Source of the DNA: Pseudomonas anatoliensis
Lineage (GTDB): Bacteria > Pseudomonadota > Gammaproteobacteria > Pseudomonadales > Pseudomonadaceae
NCBI RefSeq assembly: GCF_017976235.1
Contig: NZ_JACVHC010000006.1
Location: forward strand, 310,001 to 374,000
Direction of reading: 5' to 3'
Length of the DNA stretch: 64,000 nucleotides
This document shows positions 44,324 through 53,263 of the stretch, piece by piece. Position 1 is the stretch's first letter; each line of letters starts with the position of its first letter. The translations under genes and the position numbers were made by a program. A model generated the notes under the pieces. That model did no database searches. It was not told where the DNA came from and worked only from the letters and a program-made list of their open reading frames with translations.

Positions 44324-44562
44324 AGCTGACGGTTAAGTTTTTTGCCCGTTACCGTGAAGCGCTGGGCGTTGACTCGGTAACGGTCGACGGCGATTTCGCC
44401 ACCGTCGATGACGTGCGCGCGCTGTTGGCGCAGCGTGACGGCGCCGAGGTACTGAGCGAGCAGAACCTGATGTGCGCGCGCAACGAAGACTTGTGCCAGC
44501 TCGACGAACCAGTGGTCGATGGCGACGAAGTGGCGTTTTTCCCCACAGTGACCGGAGGCTGA
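44320..44562 (+). CDS. moaD: Molybdopterin synthase small subunit MoaD
   Basis: An 80-residue ubiquitin-like sulfur carrier that ends in the essential Gly-Gly (FFPTVTGG), which is thiocarboxylated before donating sulfur in the MoaD-MoaE complex. The beta-grasp start MKLTVKFFARYREALG is typical. It overlaps moaC by 4 bp and is 3 bp from moaE. Confidence 0.96.
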   Translation: MKLTVKFFARYREALGVDSVTVDGDFATVDDVRALLAQRDGAEVLSEQNLMCARNEDLCQLDEPVVDGDEVAFFPTVTGG

Positions 44563-44565
44563 GCC

Positions 44566-45018
44566 ATGGCGATTCGTGTGCAGGCCGCGCCGTTCGATCC
44601 GGGTGCTGAAATCAACGCGATGCACGCGGCCAATGTCGGCGTCGGCGCGGTGGTGAGTTTTGTCGGCTACGTGCGCGACTTCAACGACGGGCTGGATGTG
44701 GCGGGGATGTTTCTCGAACACTATCCGGGCATGACTGAAAAAGCCCTCGGCAAGATCGCCGTCGAGGCCGAGCAGCGCTGGCCGTTGCTGAAACTGGAAG
44801 TGCTGCACCGCATCGGCGCGCTGGAACCGGGCGAGCCCATCGTCTTTGTCGGCGCTGCCAGCGCCCATCGCCAGGCTGCGTTCGACGCCTGCGCTTTCGT
44901 CATGGATTACCTGAAAACCCGTGCACCGTTCTGGAAGAAGGAAAACACCAGTGATGGGCCGCGCTGGGTTGAGGGGCGGGACAGTGATCATGCGGCGGCG
45001 GATCGCTGGAAACAGTAA
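44566..45018 (+). CDS. moaE: Molybdopterin synthase large subunit MoaE
   Basis: A 150-residue catalytic subunit that converts cyclic pyranopterin monophosphate to molybdopterin using MoaD thiocarboxylate. Signatures are GAVVSFVGYVRDFNDG, LEHYPGMTEKAL, HRIGALEPGEPIVFVGAASAHRQAAF and the C-terminal PFWKKE with the catalytic Lys. Confidence 0.97.
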   Translation: MAIRVQAAPFDPGAEINAMHAANVGVGAVVSFVGYVRDFNDGLDVAGMFLEHYPGMTEKALGKIAVEAEQRWPLLKLEVLHRIGALEPGEPIVFVGAASAHRQAAFDACAFVMDYLKTRAPFWKKENTSDGPRWVEGRDSDHAAADRWKQ

Positions 45019-45042
45019 GTTCTTCAGTGTCCCCAAGTCAGC

Positions 45043-45137
45043 CATCGCGAGCAGGCTCACTCCTACAGTGGATCTTCATGGACACAGATTTTGTGTTCGC
45101 CACCGATCCCCTGTAGGAGTGAGCCTGCTCGCGATGG
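45043..45137. repeat. REP palindrome pair (GTAGGAGTGAGCC family)
   Basis: Inverted units lie downstream of moaE. They separate it from the promoter of the binding-protein gene. Confidence 0.95.
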
Positions 45138-45175
45138 CGTCATCGGCATCACCGAAATCTTGCTTATCTGTCCGA

Positions 45176-45204
45176 TTGACGATCTGTACCTATAAGTCCA
45201 ATAT
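45176..45204 (+). promoter_or_regulatory. Candidate promoter of the arginine-type binding protein
   Basis: TTGACG (45176-45181) is separated by 17 nt from CAATAT (45199-45204). The distance to the gene start is about 100 nt. Confidence 0.5.
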
Positions 45205-45210
45205 GGATTT
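45194..45210. promoter_or_regulatory. Dyad AAGTCCA-ATA-TGGATTT, shared with the dauB promoter
   Basis: An inverted repeat with 6 of 7 complementary positions overlaps the predicted -10. The half-site AAGTCCA also occurs at the dauB promoter in nearly the same position relative to its -10, which suggests a common regulator. Confidence 0.5.
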
Positions 45211-45305
45211 CCAAGTACAAAAAAAGCTTCAGTCTTGCCGCTCGTAGCTCCCCGCTCCCAGCTGCTCTTCTTCATCTTGCCAAACCAACAACAACCCGCG
45301 AGAGA

Positions 45306-46088
45306 ATGAACATGAAGAAACTCCCCCTCATCACCGGTCTGGCCCTCAGTCTGTTGGCGTGCTCCAGCGTCTTTGCCGCCGAGAAAACCCTGCGCATCGG
45401 TATCGAAGCTGCTTATCCGCCATTCGCCTCGAAAACCGACAAAGGCGAAATCGTCGGCTTCGACTACGACATCGGCAATGCTCTGTGCGCGCAGATGAAG
45501 GCCAAGTGCGTGTGGGTCGAAGGAGAGTTTGATGGCCTGATTCCTTCGTTGAAAGTGAAGAAAATCGACATGGCGCTGTCGTCCATGACCATCAACGAAG
45601 ACCGCAAGAAGTCGGTGGATTTCACACACAAGTATTACTTCACTTCGTCGCGTTTGGTGATGAAGGAAGGCGCCACGGTCGATGATCAATACGCCAGCCT
45701 CAAAGGCAAGAACGTCGGTGTGCAGCGCGCAACCACCACCGACCGTTATGCCACCGAGGTGTTTGAACCCAAGGGCGTCAACGTCAAGCGCTACAGCAAC
45801 AACGAAGAGATTTACATGGACCTGGCAGCCGGTCGCCTTGATGCGATTTTTGCCGACACCATTCCGCTGAATGACTTTCTGTCGATGCCACGCGGCAAGG
45901 GCTATGCGTTTGTCGGCCCGGAGCTGAAGGATCCGAAGTATGTGGGCGAAGGTGCGGGGATTGCGGTGCGCAAGGGTAATAGTGAGCTGGTCAGCGAGCT
46001 GAATACCGCAATCGACGGGATTCGCGCGAGCGGCGAATATCAGAAGATTTCCGAGAAGTATTTCAAGTCCGATATCTACGGTGACTGA
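45306..46088 (+). CDS. Periplasmic basic-amino-acid-binding protein (ArgT/HisJ type)
   Basis: A 260-residue solute-binding protein of an ABC importer. The signal peptide ends at about residue 25 (SVFA-AEKTLRIG). The family pattern is visible: IGIEAAYPPFASKTDKGEIVGFDYDIGNALC, LKVKKIDMALSSMTINEDRKKSVDFTHKYY and the ligand-contact Asp in DAIFADTIPL. It is typical of arginine, ornithine and lysine binders. It is an orphan here, without permease or ATPase genes, but it lies beside the D-arginine catabolic genes, which fits arginine as ligand. Confidence 0.9.
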   Translation: MNMKKLPLITGLALSLLACSSVFAAEKTLRIGIEAAYPPFASKTDKGEIVGFDYDIGNALCAQMKAKCVWVEGEFDGLIPSLKVKKIDMALSSMTINEDRKKSVDFTHKYYFTSSRLVMKEGATVDDQYASLKGKNVGVQRATTTDRYATEVFEPKGVNVKRYSNNEEIYMDLAAGRLDAIFADTIPLNDFLSMPRGKGYAFVGPELKDPKYVGEGAGIAVRKGNSELVSELNTAIDGIRASGEYQKISEKYFKSDIYGD

Positions 46089-46096
46089 TAATCCGC

Positions 46097-46163
46097 TATC
46101 GCGAGCAGGCTCACTCCTACAGGGGAACGCATTTCAAATGTAGGAGTGAGCCTGCTCGCGATG
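46097..46163. repeat. REP palindrome pair (GTAGGAGTGAGCC family)
   Basis: A compact inverted pair lies between the convergent binding-protein and dauR genes. Confidence 0.95.
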
Positions 46164-46188
46164 GGGTCAGATCAGTCACCGCAAATCT

Positions 46189-46815
46189 CTAGCCCTTCAG
46201 CTCTTTCAAATGCTTGTACACCGTCGCCCGCCCCATGTTCAGCACATTGGCCACATAGTTCGAGGCGCTCTTGCCCTTGAACGCGCCTTCGGCGTGCAGC
46301 GCCAGCACCAGTTCACGTTTGTGATCGCGGGTCAGCAGATTCAGGCTCAATTGCCGCTCGCGCAGCCAGGCGTGCAGGAACGTGTTGATGCGCTCCTGCC
46401 AGTCATCGCGAAACAGTGAGTCGGGTTGCGGGATCAGTTTGCTTGGCGACAGGAACAGATCCAGCGCCGCCTTGGCATTCTCGAACAGCGAAATATTCAG
46501 ATTGATGCACAGCACCGCCAGCGGCAGGCCTTCGCTGTCACGCAGCACGCTGCTGAGGCTGCGGATCTTCTGACCATCCCAATTCAACTTTTCGTACGGG
46601 CCGATGTTCCGCTCGCTGACGTCTTCGCTGAGCATGTCTTCGAGTGACGACTCGTCACCGATCTCGCGTTTGGACAGGTTATTGGCGATGTAGTCGACTT
46701 TTTGCGTGCGCAAATCGTGCAGCACCACTTCGGCGTGGGGAAAAAACAGCGTGGCGATGGCGTCGGCGATGGCCCGGAAGTTATCCAGTGCCGGGTCGAG
46801 TTCGGGGGCGGTCAT
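46189..46815 (-). CDS. dauR: YheO/PAS-type regulator, DauR-like
   Basis: A 208-residue regulator with an N-terminal YheO-like PAS domain (FPHAEVVLHDLRTQKVDYIANNLSKREIGDES, then LAVLCINLNIS) and a C-terminal helix-turn-helix (GKSASNYVANVLNMGRATVYKHLKEL). DauR of P. aeruginosa represses the dauBAR operon and is relieved by arginine. The gene follows dauA and dauB on the same strand in that same order, which supports the name. The start at 46815 (MTAPELDP) is chosen by family length. Confidence 0.87.
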   Translation of the reverse strand: MTAPELDPALDNFRAIADAIATLFFPHAEVVLHDLRTQKVDYIANNLSKREIGDESSLEDMLSEDVSERNIGPYEKLNWDGQKIRSLSSVLRDSEGLPLAVLCINLNISLFENAKAALDLFLSPSKLIPQPDSLFRDDWQERINTFLHAWLRERQLSLNLLTRDHKRELVLALHAEGAFKGKSASNYVANVLNMGRATVYKHLKELKG

Positions 46816-46907
46816 GACAGTGGAGCTCCAGGCAGCGTCAGCGCCCCCATGAACAGGGGCGCTGCGAGTTTGCCGCAATCGGTTGGGCGCGTCATCCGCA
46901 GCGCGGA

Positions 46908-48035
46908 TTAACCGAGCCGGGCAGGGGAGAGCATGTTGCTGCTCAGACCGAACTGACGCAGTTGCTCGGGTAACGGCAGACCGCGTACCAGGGCCGCGCT
47001 GGCCTGGCCCATTGCCGGTGACGTCTGGATGCCGTACCCGCCCTGGGCTGCGACCCAGAACAAGCCCGGCACCTGTGCATCGAACCCGCTGAGCAAATCA
47101 CCGTCGGCGACGAAACTGCGCAAACCGGCCCACGTGCGGGTCGGGCGGCGAATGGTCAGTGTTGTGGCTTCTTCGATCTGATAGATGCCCATGGCGATGT
47201 CCAGTTCTTCAGGCTGCACGTCGTGAGGTTCGACCGGGTCAGCATTGGCTGGCGAGCCGAGGAACATGCCAGCGTCGGGTTTCATGTAGAACGATTCGTC
47301 GAGGCTGACCAGCATTGGCCAGTGATGAATGTCGACGCCTTCGGGCCCGGCGAAGATGAACGCGGCGCGGCGTTTCGGTTGCAGGCCCAGCGATTGTGCT
47401 CCGGCCATTGCGCCGATCTTGTCGGCCCAGGCGCCGGCCGCGTTGATGATCACTGGCGCGCTAAAGGTCTGGCCGTTGGTCTGCACCTGCCAGAGATTAT
47501 TGGCATCGCGCTCAAGGCTCAGCACCTGGCAGTCGGTGTGCACCTCTCCGTGGTTGCGGCGGATACCGCGCAGGTAGCCTTGATGCAGGGCGTCGGTATC
47601 GATGTCACAGGCTGTCGGGTCGTAAATCGCCCCGTGGACTTTTTCCCGGCGCAGGATCGGCAGGCGCGCGCAGGCTTCATCAGCGCTGAGCAGTTGCATT
47701 TGCGGCACCGTGGCTTTGGCGCTCAGGTACTGGTTGTTGAGTTCGGCGGCGTCACCGGTGAAATCCACGGTCATTTCGCCGCGTGGGGTCAGCAGCGGGT
47801 GCTCGCAGAATCCGGCCGGCGGCTGGTCGAAAAACTCACGGCTGGCCTGAGTCAGCGCGCGTACCTGCGGTGTGCCATAAGCAGCGGTGAACAGGGCGGC
47901 GGACCGCCCGGTGGAGTGATAGGCCGGGTGAGATTCACGCTCCAGCACAATCACTTTGGCGTGGGGCGACAGCCAGAAACCGGTGGAAGCGCCGGCAATC
48001 CCGCCGCCGATGATGATGAAATCTGCCTGGCTCAT
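46908..48035 (-). CDS. dauA: FAD-dependent D-arginine dehydrogenase
   Basis: A 375-residue flavoprotein of the DAO family that oxidatively deaminates D-arginine and other D-amino acids to 2-keto acids. It shows the FAD motif IIGGGIAGASTGFWLS, HSTGRSAALFTAAYGTPQVRALT around the flavin-linking and active-site loop, and FYMKPDAGMFLGSPANADPV and TWAGLRSFVADGDLL, stretches shared with P. aeruginosa DauA. The start at 48035 (MSQADFII) has GGAG upstream. The frame stays open another 60 codons through tandem repeats, which are not taken as coding. Confidence 0.92.
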   Translation of the reverse strand: MSQADFIIIGGGIAGASTGFWLSPHAKVIVLERESHPAYHSTGRSAALFTAAYGTPQVRALTQASREFFDQPPAGFCEHPLLTPRGEMTVDFTGDAAELNNQYLSAKATVPQMQLLSADEACARLPILRREKVHGAIYDPTACDIDTDALHQGYLRGIRRNHGEVHTDCQVLSLERDANNLWQVQTNGQTFSAPVIINAAGAWADKIGAMAGAQSLGLQPKRRAAFIFAGPEGVDIHHWPMLVSLDESFYMKPDAGMFLGSPANADPVEPHDVQPEELDIAMGIYQIEEATTLTIRRPTRTWAGLRSFVADGDLLSGFDAQVPGLFWVAAQGGYGIQTSPAMGQASAALVRGLPLPEQLRQFGLSSNMLSPARLG

Positions 48036-48062
48036 GAACATCTCCAAAGGTATCGAGGTTCT

Positions 48063-48280
48063 CTGTGGGATCTGCCTTTTGGCGACACCCACTCTGGAAT
48101 GCGTTTTCTGTGGATCTGCCTTCGGCGACACCCACTCTGGAATGCGTTTTCTGTGGATCTGCCTTTTGGCGACACCCACTCTGGAATGCGTTTTCTGTGG
48201 ATCTGCCTTCGGCGACACCCACTTTGGAATGCGTTTTCTGTGGATCTGCCTTCGGCGACATCCACTCTGGAATGTGCTTT
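48063..48280. repeat. Five tandem 43-45 bp units between dauB and dauA
   Basis: Units begin CTGTGGATCTGCC at 48063 (with an extra G), 48108, 48151, 48195 and 48238. They differ mainly by CTTTTGG versus CTTCGG. Each ends CACTCTGGAATGCGTTTT or a close variant. They directly abut a REP pair. Confidence 0.95.
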
Positions 48281-48369
48281 CTGTAGGAGCTGCCGCAGGC
48301 TGCGATCTTTTGATTTTGATTTTCTGAAGGCAAGATCAAAAGATCGCAGCCTGCGGCAGCTCCTACAGG
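48281..48369. repeat. REP palindrome pair (GTAGGAGC family) inside the dau operon
   Basis: Inverted units lie just after the dauB stop. Together with the tandem array they place about 345 bp of repeats between dauB and dauA. Confidence 0.95.
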
Positions 48370-48380
48370 GGATCGAGGTG

Positions 48381-49325
48381 TCAGTGCTTCAGGCGATAAA
48401 CCGCATTCGCCAGGGCAATGTCTTCCAGGCCCAGCCCGATCGAGCGGAAAAACACGTGACGGTGGTAATCCGGGCGTTGCACTTTTTCACTGAGCAGATC
48501 GGCGAGGTCACCCATGATCGAATCCCTGCTCCAGCCATGTTGCTCAACAGCAATCAGCATCTCGCCCGCCGAGCCTGGCGTGGTCAGACGGTAGTCGCAG
48601 AACACCTGCATGTCGTTGAGGCTTTGCGGTGGCACTTCGTGGGCGCGGGGGGCGTTGGTGCTGATCGAGGTGATCAACGCGGGTTTGCTCAGTGCTGCCG
48701 GGTCGATCACCGGCCCCGCTGACGAAGTGCAGAGCATGATCACATCGGCATCGGCGAGGGCAGTTTCACGGCTCTTGGCAACCGTCAGCAGGGGAGCAAT
48801 GGCTTTGAGCTGCGCCTGGGTTTCAGGATCCTCATTCAGGCTCGGCGAATACACACTGATGCTTTGCCAGTCGCGCAAAGACTTCACGTAATGCAGATGC
48901 GCCTGTGCAACTTTGCCGCTGCCGATGATCGCCAGTCGCCGCGCGTCCAGTGGGGCGAGGGCATCGACGGCCACTGCGGTGGTCGCAGCCGTACGCGCAG
49001 TGGTCAGTTCGCCGGCATCGCACAGCAGCAAGGGCTGGCCGGTCTGCATCGACATCAACAAGGTCCACGCGGTCACCAACGGTCCTTGCTCGCGGACGAT
49101 GTACGGCGAGGTCTTTACGCCGTACACACCGTCTTCGGCCAGCACTCCCAGATAGTTGATGAAGTCGCCAGCGCCCTGTGGGAATTCCACCAGTTGCTGC
49201 GCCGGTTGTACCGCGTTACCGGCAGCGAGATCACGGAACAGTTTGCGCAATGTCTGCGGCACATCAATGCGGGCCAGCAACTCACGGGCCTGGGTTTGGT
49301 CGATCACGTAGGGCGTACTGGACAT
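48381..49325 (-). CDS. dauB: NAD(P)-dependent arginine dehydrogenase, ornithine-cyclodeaminase family
   Basis: A 314-residue protein of the ornithine cyclodeaminase/mu-crystallin family. The nucleotide motif is IIGSGKVAQAHLHY, with LCDAGELTTARTAATTAVAVDAL before it, as in the family. In P. aeruginosa DauB reductively aminates the 2-keto acid formed by DauA, so that the pair racemises D- to L-arginine. It is first in the operon, followed by dauA and dauR. GGAG lies six nucleotides before the ATG. Confidence 0.9.
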   Translation of the reverse strand: MSSTPYVIDQTQARELLARIDVPQTLRKLFRDLAAGNAVQPAQQLVEFPQGAGDFINYLGVLAEDGVYGVKTSPYIVREQGPLVTAWTLLMSMQTGQPLLLCDAGELTTARTAATTAVAVDALAPLDARRLAIIGSGKVAQAHLHYVKSLRDWQSISVYSPSLNEDPETQAQLKAIAPLLTVAKSRETALADADVIMLCTSSAGPVIDPAALSKPALITSISTNAPRAHEVPPQSLNDMQVFCDYRLTTPGSAGEMLIAVEQHGWSRDSIMGDLADLLSEKVQRPDYHRHVFFRSIGLGLEDIALANAVYRLKH

Positions 49326-49356
49326 GTCAGGCTCCGGAAGCGAAATCTAAACTTAT

Positions 49357-49373
49357 TTGTCTATTATGGACTT
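49357..49373. promoter_or_regulatory. Dyad at the dauB promoter (AAGTCCA-TAA-TAGACAA on the minus strand)
   Basis: The imperfect inverted repeat overlaps the predicted -10. Its AAGTCCA half-site is identical to the one at 45194-45200. Confidence 0.5.
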
Positions 49374-49390
49374 TTAGTTTTATCGGGCAA
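49362..49390 (-). promoter_or_regulatory. Candidate sigma-70 promoter of dauBAR
   Basis: On the minus strand TTGCCC (49390-49385) is followed after 17 nt by ATAATA (49367-49362). This lies about 37 nt before the dauB ATG, in an AT-rich stretch. Confidence 0.6.
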
Positions 49391-49415
49391 GATCCTCCGG
49401 GAAAAAAGGCAGGCA

Positions 49416-49450
49416 CAAAAAAAGCGCAGTCCGTTGCCGGCTGCGCTTCT
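49416..49450 (-). terminator. Intrinsic terminator of the helicase gene
   Basis: On the minus strand AAGCGCAG pairs with CTGCGCTT and is followed by a run of T. It lies 17 bp past the stop codon. Confidence 0.85.
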
Positions 49451-49465
49451 CTTTTATCGTGTCGC

Positions 49466-50944
<1,479 letters not shown>

Positions 50945-51040
50945 CTCATCAATTGGTTAAGGAATGTACGCCGGCCAGTGTAATGCAAGAAACGGGCGCG
51001 GCGTAGTGTGATGATCAAAGGGCGGACGTTGTGCGGATAA

Positions 51041-51697
51041 TCAGCGCAGGCGCTCGCTCAGCCAGCTACCGATATCACGAATTTCCTCGGGTAACACTTC
51101 GTGCTCCATTGGGTATTCCTGCCATGTCACGGTGACACCATGGGCCTTCAGATACTCATAAGCAGTGCGGCCCATGGAGTTTTGCACAACGTTGTCGAAC
51201 TGACCGTGCAACGAAAGCACCGGAATTCGTTGCTGGCTGGCCGATAACTGCAGTTCTTCACTGAACGTCGGCGCATACGTCGACAACGCCATCACGCCCC
51301 CCAACGGCCCCTGCCATTTCAGAAAAGCGGTGTGATAGACCACGGCGCCACCCTGGGAGAAACCCGCGAGAAAAATCCGCGAGGCGTCTATTCCGCTGGC
51401 TCGCTCGTTTTCGATCAATTCAATGACGTGATCGGCCGATGCTTCCAGCTCATCGCGATCGATCGCCCGCGCCGGGCTCATGGCTTTAATGTCGTACCAG
51501 CTCGGCATGGCGTATCCGCCGTTAATTGTCACAGGGCGTGTCGGCGCCTGAGGCAGCACGAAGCGTGTGCTCAGCAGGCTTTCCTGCAATGCCTCGGCGA
51601 CCGGCAGGAAGTCATAGCGGTCGGCGCCGAGGCCGTGCAGCCAGATCACGCAGGCGTCTGCGGGCTTAACAGGCTGAAGAATCAAGGGCTCGGTCAT
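51041..51697 (-). CDS. Alpha/beta-hydrolase carboxylesterase (acyl-protein thioesterase type)
   Basis: A 218-residue cytoplasmic serine hydrolase. The catalytic Ser lies in GFSQGG, Asp in LSLHGQFDNVVQ and His in EYPMEHEV. The oxyanion strand is VIWLHGLGADRYDF. This is the carboxylesterase 2/EstB group, which cleaves short acyl esters and may remove thioester acyl groups. It stands alone between rhlB and the aap genes. Confidence 0.93.
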   Translation of the reverse strand: MTEPLILQPVKPADACVIWLHGLGADRYDFLPVAEALQESLLSTRFVLPQAPTRPVTINGGYAMPSWYDIKAMSPARAIDRDELEASADHVIELIENERASGIDASRIFLAGFSQGGAVVYHTAFLKWQGPLGGVMALSTYAPTFSEELQLSASQQRIPVLSLHGQFDNVVQNSMGRTAYEYLKAHGVTVTWQEYPMEHEVLPEEIRDIGSWLSERLR

Positions 51698-52165
51698 GTC
51701 TGCTCCAAATATGTGCGGGCGCTCTCATTGAGTGCGTGATTGAAGTGCGCGCCCGGTTGATCCGTTAAGAAGATGTCGCAAGGGTACAAGTTTTGCTATT
51801 GACCTGTCGCTTATGTGCTTCAGCGGCCGGTGTGGTACGGGCTTTGCTATGGCTTGAAGCGTGCAACCGATCTCGCGTCTGGCGGTAACACTATCAGTGA
51901 ACGCCTGGCGATGGGATGCAAAGAATCCGGTAATGGATGTTCGCCAATGGCCGCCATGGGCTTAGCGAATATGAAAGGGCTACAGCCCGTTCGGCCAATT
52001 GGTGAGAAGTGAGTTGTCCATGATGTGGATTTTCTCCTGAAACACTCATAGCGAAGGTCTTTACGTCGGTTGACCCAATAAAAAGCCAACTAGGGTCAAC
52101 ACCGCCTCAAAAGGGTGCGACTGGACTCAAGCTCCGACACAACAAGAGCAAAACTGGAGGTTTGA
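51698..52165. other. Upstream region of aapJ, about 470 bp, no gene seen
   Basis: It contains the sigma-54-like promoter at 51833 and a long leader with several GC-rich dyads (for example GGGCT-A-CAGCCC near 51977). No supported open frame was found. Confidence 0.55.
51833..51848 (+). promoter_or_regulatory. Candidate sigma-54 promoter of aapJQMP
   Basis: TGGTACGGGCTTTGCT matches the sigma-54 consensus TGGCACG-N4-TTGCW with one mismatch and correct GG-GC spacing. It predicts a start near 51860, about 300 nt before aapJ. Confidence 0.6.
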
Positions 52166-53197
52166 ATGAAGATGTTGAAATCCACTCTGGCGATCGTGAC
52201 TGCAGCAGCAGTACTCGGCGTCAGCGGGTTCGCTCAGGCGGGTGCAACCCTGGATGCCGTGCAGAAGAAAGGTTTCGTGCAATGTGGCGTGAGCGACGGT
52301 CTGCCGGGCTTCTCGGTTCCGGACGCTACCGGCAAGATCCTCGGCATCGACGCTGACTTCTGCCGCGCAGTAGCCGCTGCCGTATTCGGCGACGCAACCA
52401 AGGTCAAATTCAGTCAGTTGAACGCCAAGGAGCGCTTCACCGCGCTGCAGTCCGGCGAGATCGACATCCTGTCGCGCAACACCACCATGACCAGCTCCCG
52501 TGATGCGGGCATGGGCCTGAAATTCCCGGGCTTCATTACCTACTACGACGGCATCGGCTTCCTGGTAAACAACAAGCTGGGCGTGAAGAGTGCCAAAGAG
52601 CTGGACGGCGCAACCATCTGCATCCAGGCCGGTACTACCACCGAGCTCAACGTTTCCGACTACTTCCGCGGCAACGGTCTGAAATACACCCCAATCACCT
52701 TCGACACCTCCGATGAAAGCGCCAAGTCGCTGGAATCCGGTCGTTGCGACGTGCTGACTTCCGACAAATCCCAGCTGTTCGCCCAGCGCAGCAAACTGGC
52801 TTCGCCGAAAGACTACGTGGTTCTGCCGGAAACCATTTCCAAGGAACCACTGGGTCCGGTCGTGCGTAACGGCGACGACGAGTGGCTGGCTGTAGTGCGC
52901 TGGACTGGCTACGCCATGCTCAACGCTGAAGAGGCCGGCATCACTTCGAAGAATGTCGAAGCTGAAGCCAAGTCCACCAAGAATCCGGACGTCGCTCGTA
53001 TGCTCGGTGCTGACGGTGAATACGGCAAAGACCTGAAACTGCCGAAGGACTGGGTCGTGCAGATCGTCAAGCAGGTCGGCAACTACGGTGAAGTGTTCGA
53101 GAAAAACCTCGGCAAGAACACTCCGCTGGAAATCGACCGTGGCCTGAACGCCCTGTGGAACAACGGCGGCATTCAGTACGCACCACCAGTGCGCTAA
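52166..53197 (+). CDS. aapJ: General L-amino-acid-binding protein AapJ
   Basis: A 343-residue periplasmic binding protein of a polar amino-acid ABC importer. The signal peptide ends near residue 25 (SGFAQA-GATLDAVQ). Signatures include FVQCGVSDGLPGFSVPDATGK, LNAKERFTALQSGEIDILSRN and DVLTSDKSQL. The start has GGAGG eight nucleotides upstream. It is the first gene of aapJQMP and is followed by a stable stem that can keep its mRNA in excess over the permease genes. Confidence 0.95.
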   Translation: MKMLKSTLAIVTAAAVLGVSGFAQAGATLDAVQKKGFVQCGVSDGLPGFSVPDATGKILGIDADFCRAVAAAVFGDATKVKFSQLNAKERFTALQSGEIDILSRNTTMTSSRDAGMGLKFPGFITYYDGIGFLVNNKLGVKSAKELDGATICIQAGTTTELNVSDYFRGNGLKYTPITFDTSDESAKSLESGRCDVLTSDKSQLFAQRSKLASPKDYVVLPETISKEPLGPVVRNGDDEWLAVVRWTGYAMLNAEEAGITSKNVEAEAKSTKNPDVARMLGADGEYGKDLKLPKDWVVQIVKQVGNYGEVFEKNLGKNTPLEIDRGLNALWNNGGIQYAPPVR

Positions 53198-53208
53198 TGG
53201 TTCTATCG

Positions 53209-53229
53209 CCCGGCGGGCCAACCGCCGGG
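53209..53229 (+). promoter_or_regulatory. Intercistronic hairpin after aapJ
   Basis: A perfect 8-bp stem CCCGGCGG / CCGCCGGG has a 5-nt loop and no T-tract. It probably protects or partly attenuates the message between aapJ and aapQ. Confidence 0.7.
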
Positions 53230-53263
53230 TGATGTTCTTGTTCCATTTTTTCCGGGGCACTTC

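Noticed and set aside
48036..48218. N-terminal extension of DauA through the tandem repeats
   Set aside because: The repeats encode low-value KRQIHRKRIPEW-type peptides. The true FAD fold starts at MSQADF, with a good ribosome-binding site.
48063..48280. Possible CRISPR array
   Set aside because: The 43-45 bp units are contiguous with no unique spacers, and no cas genes are present.
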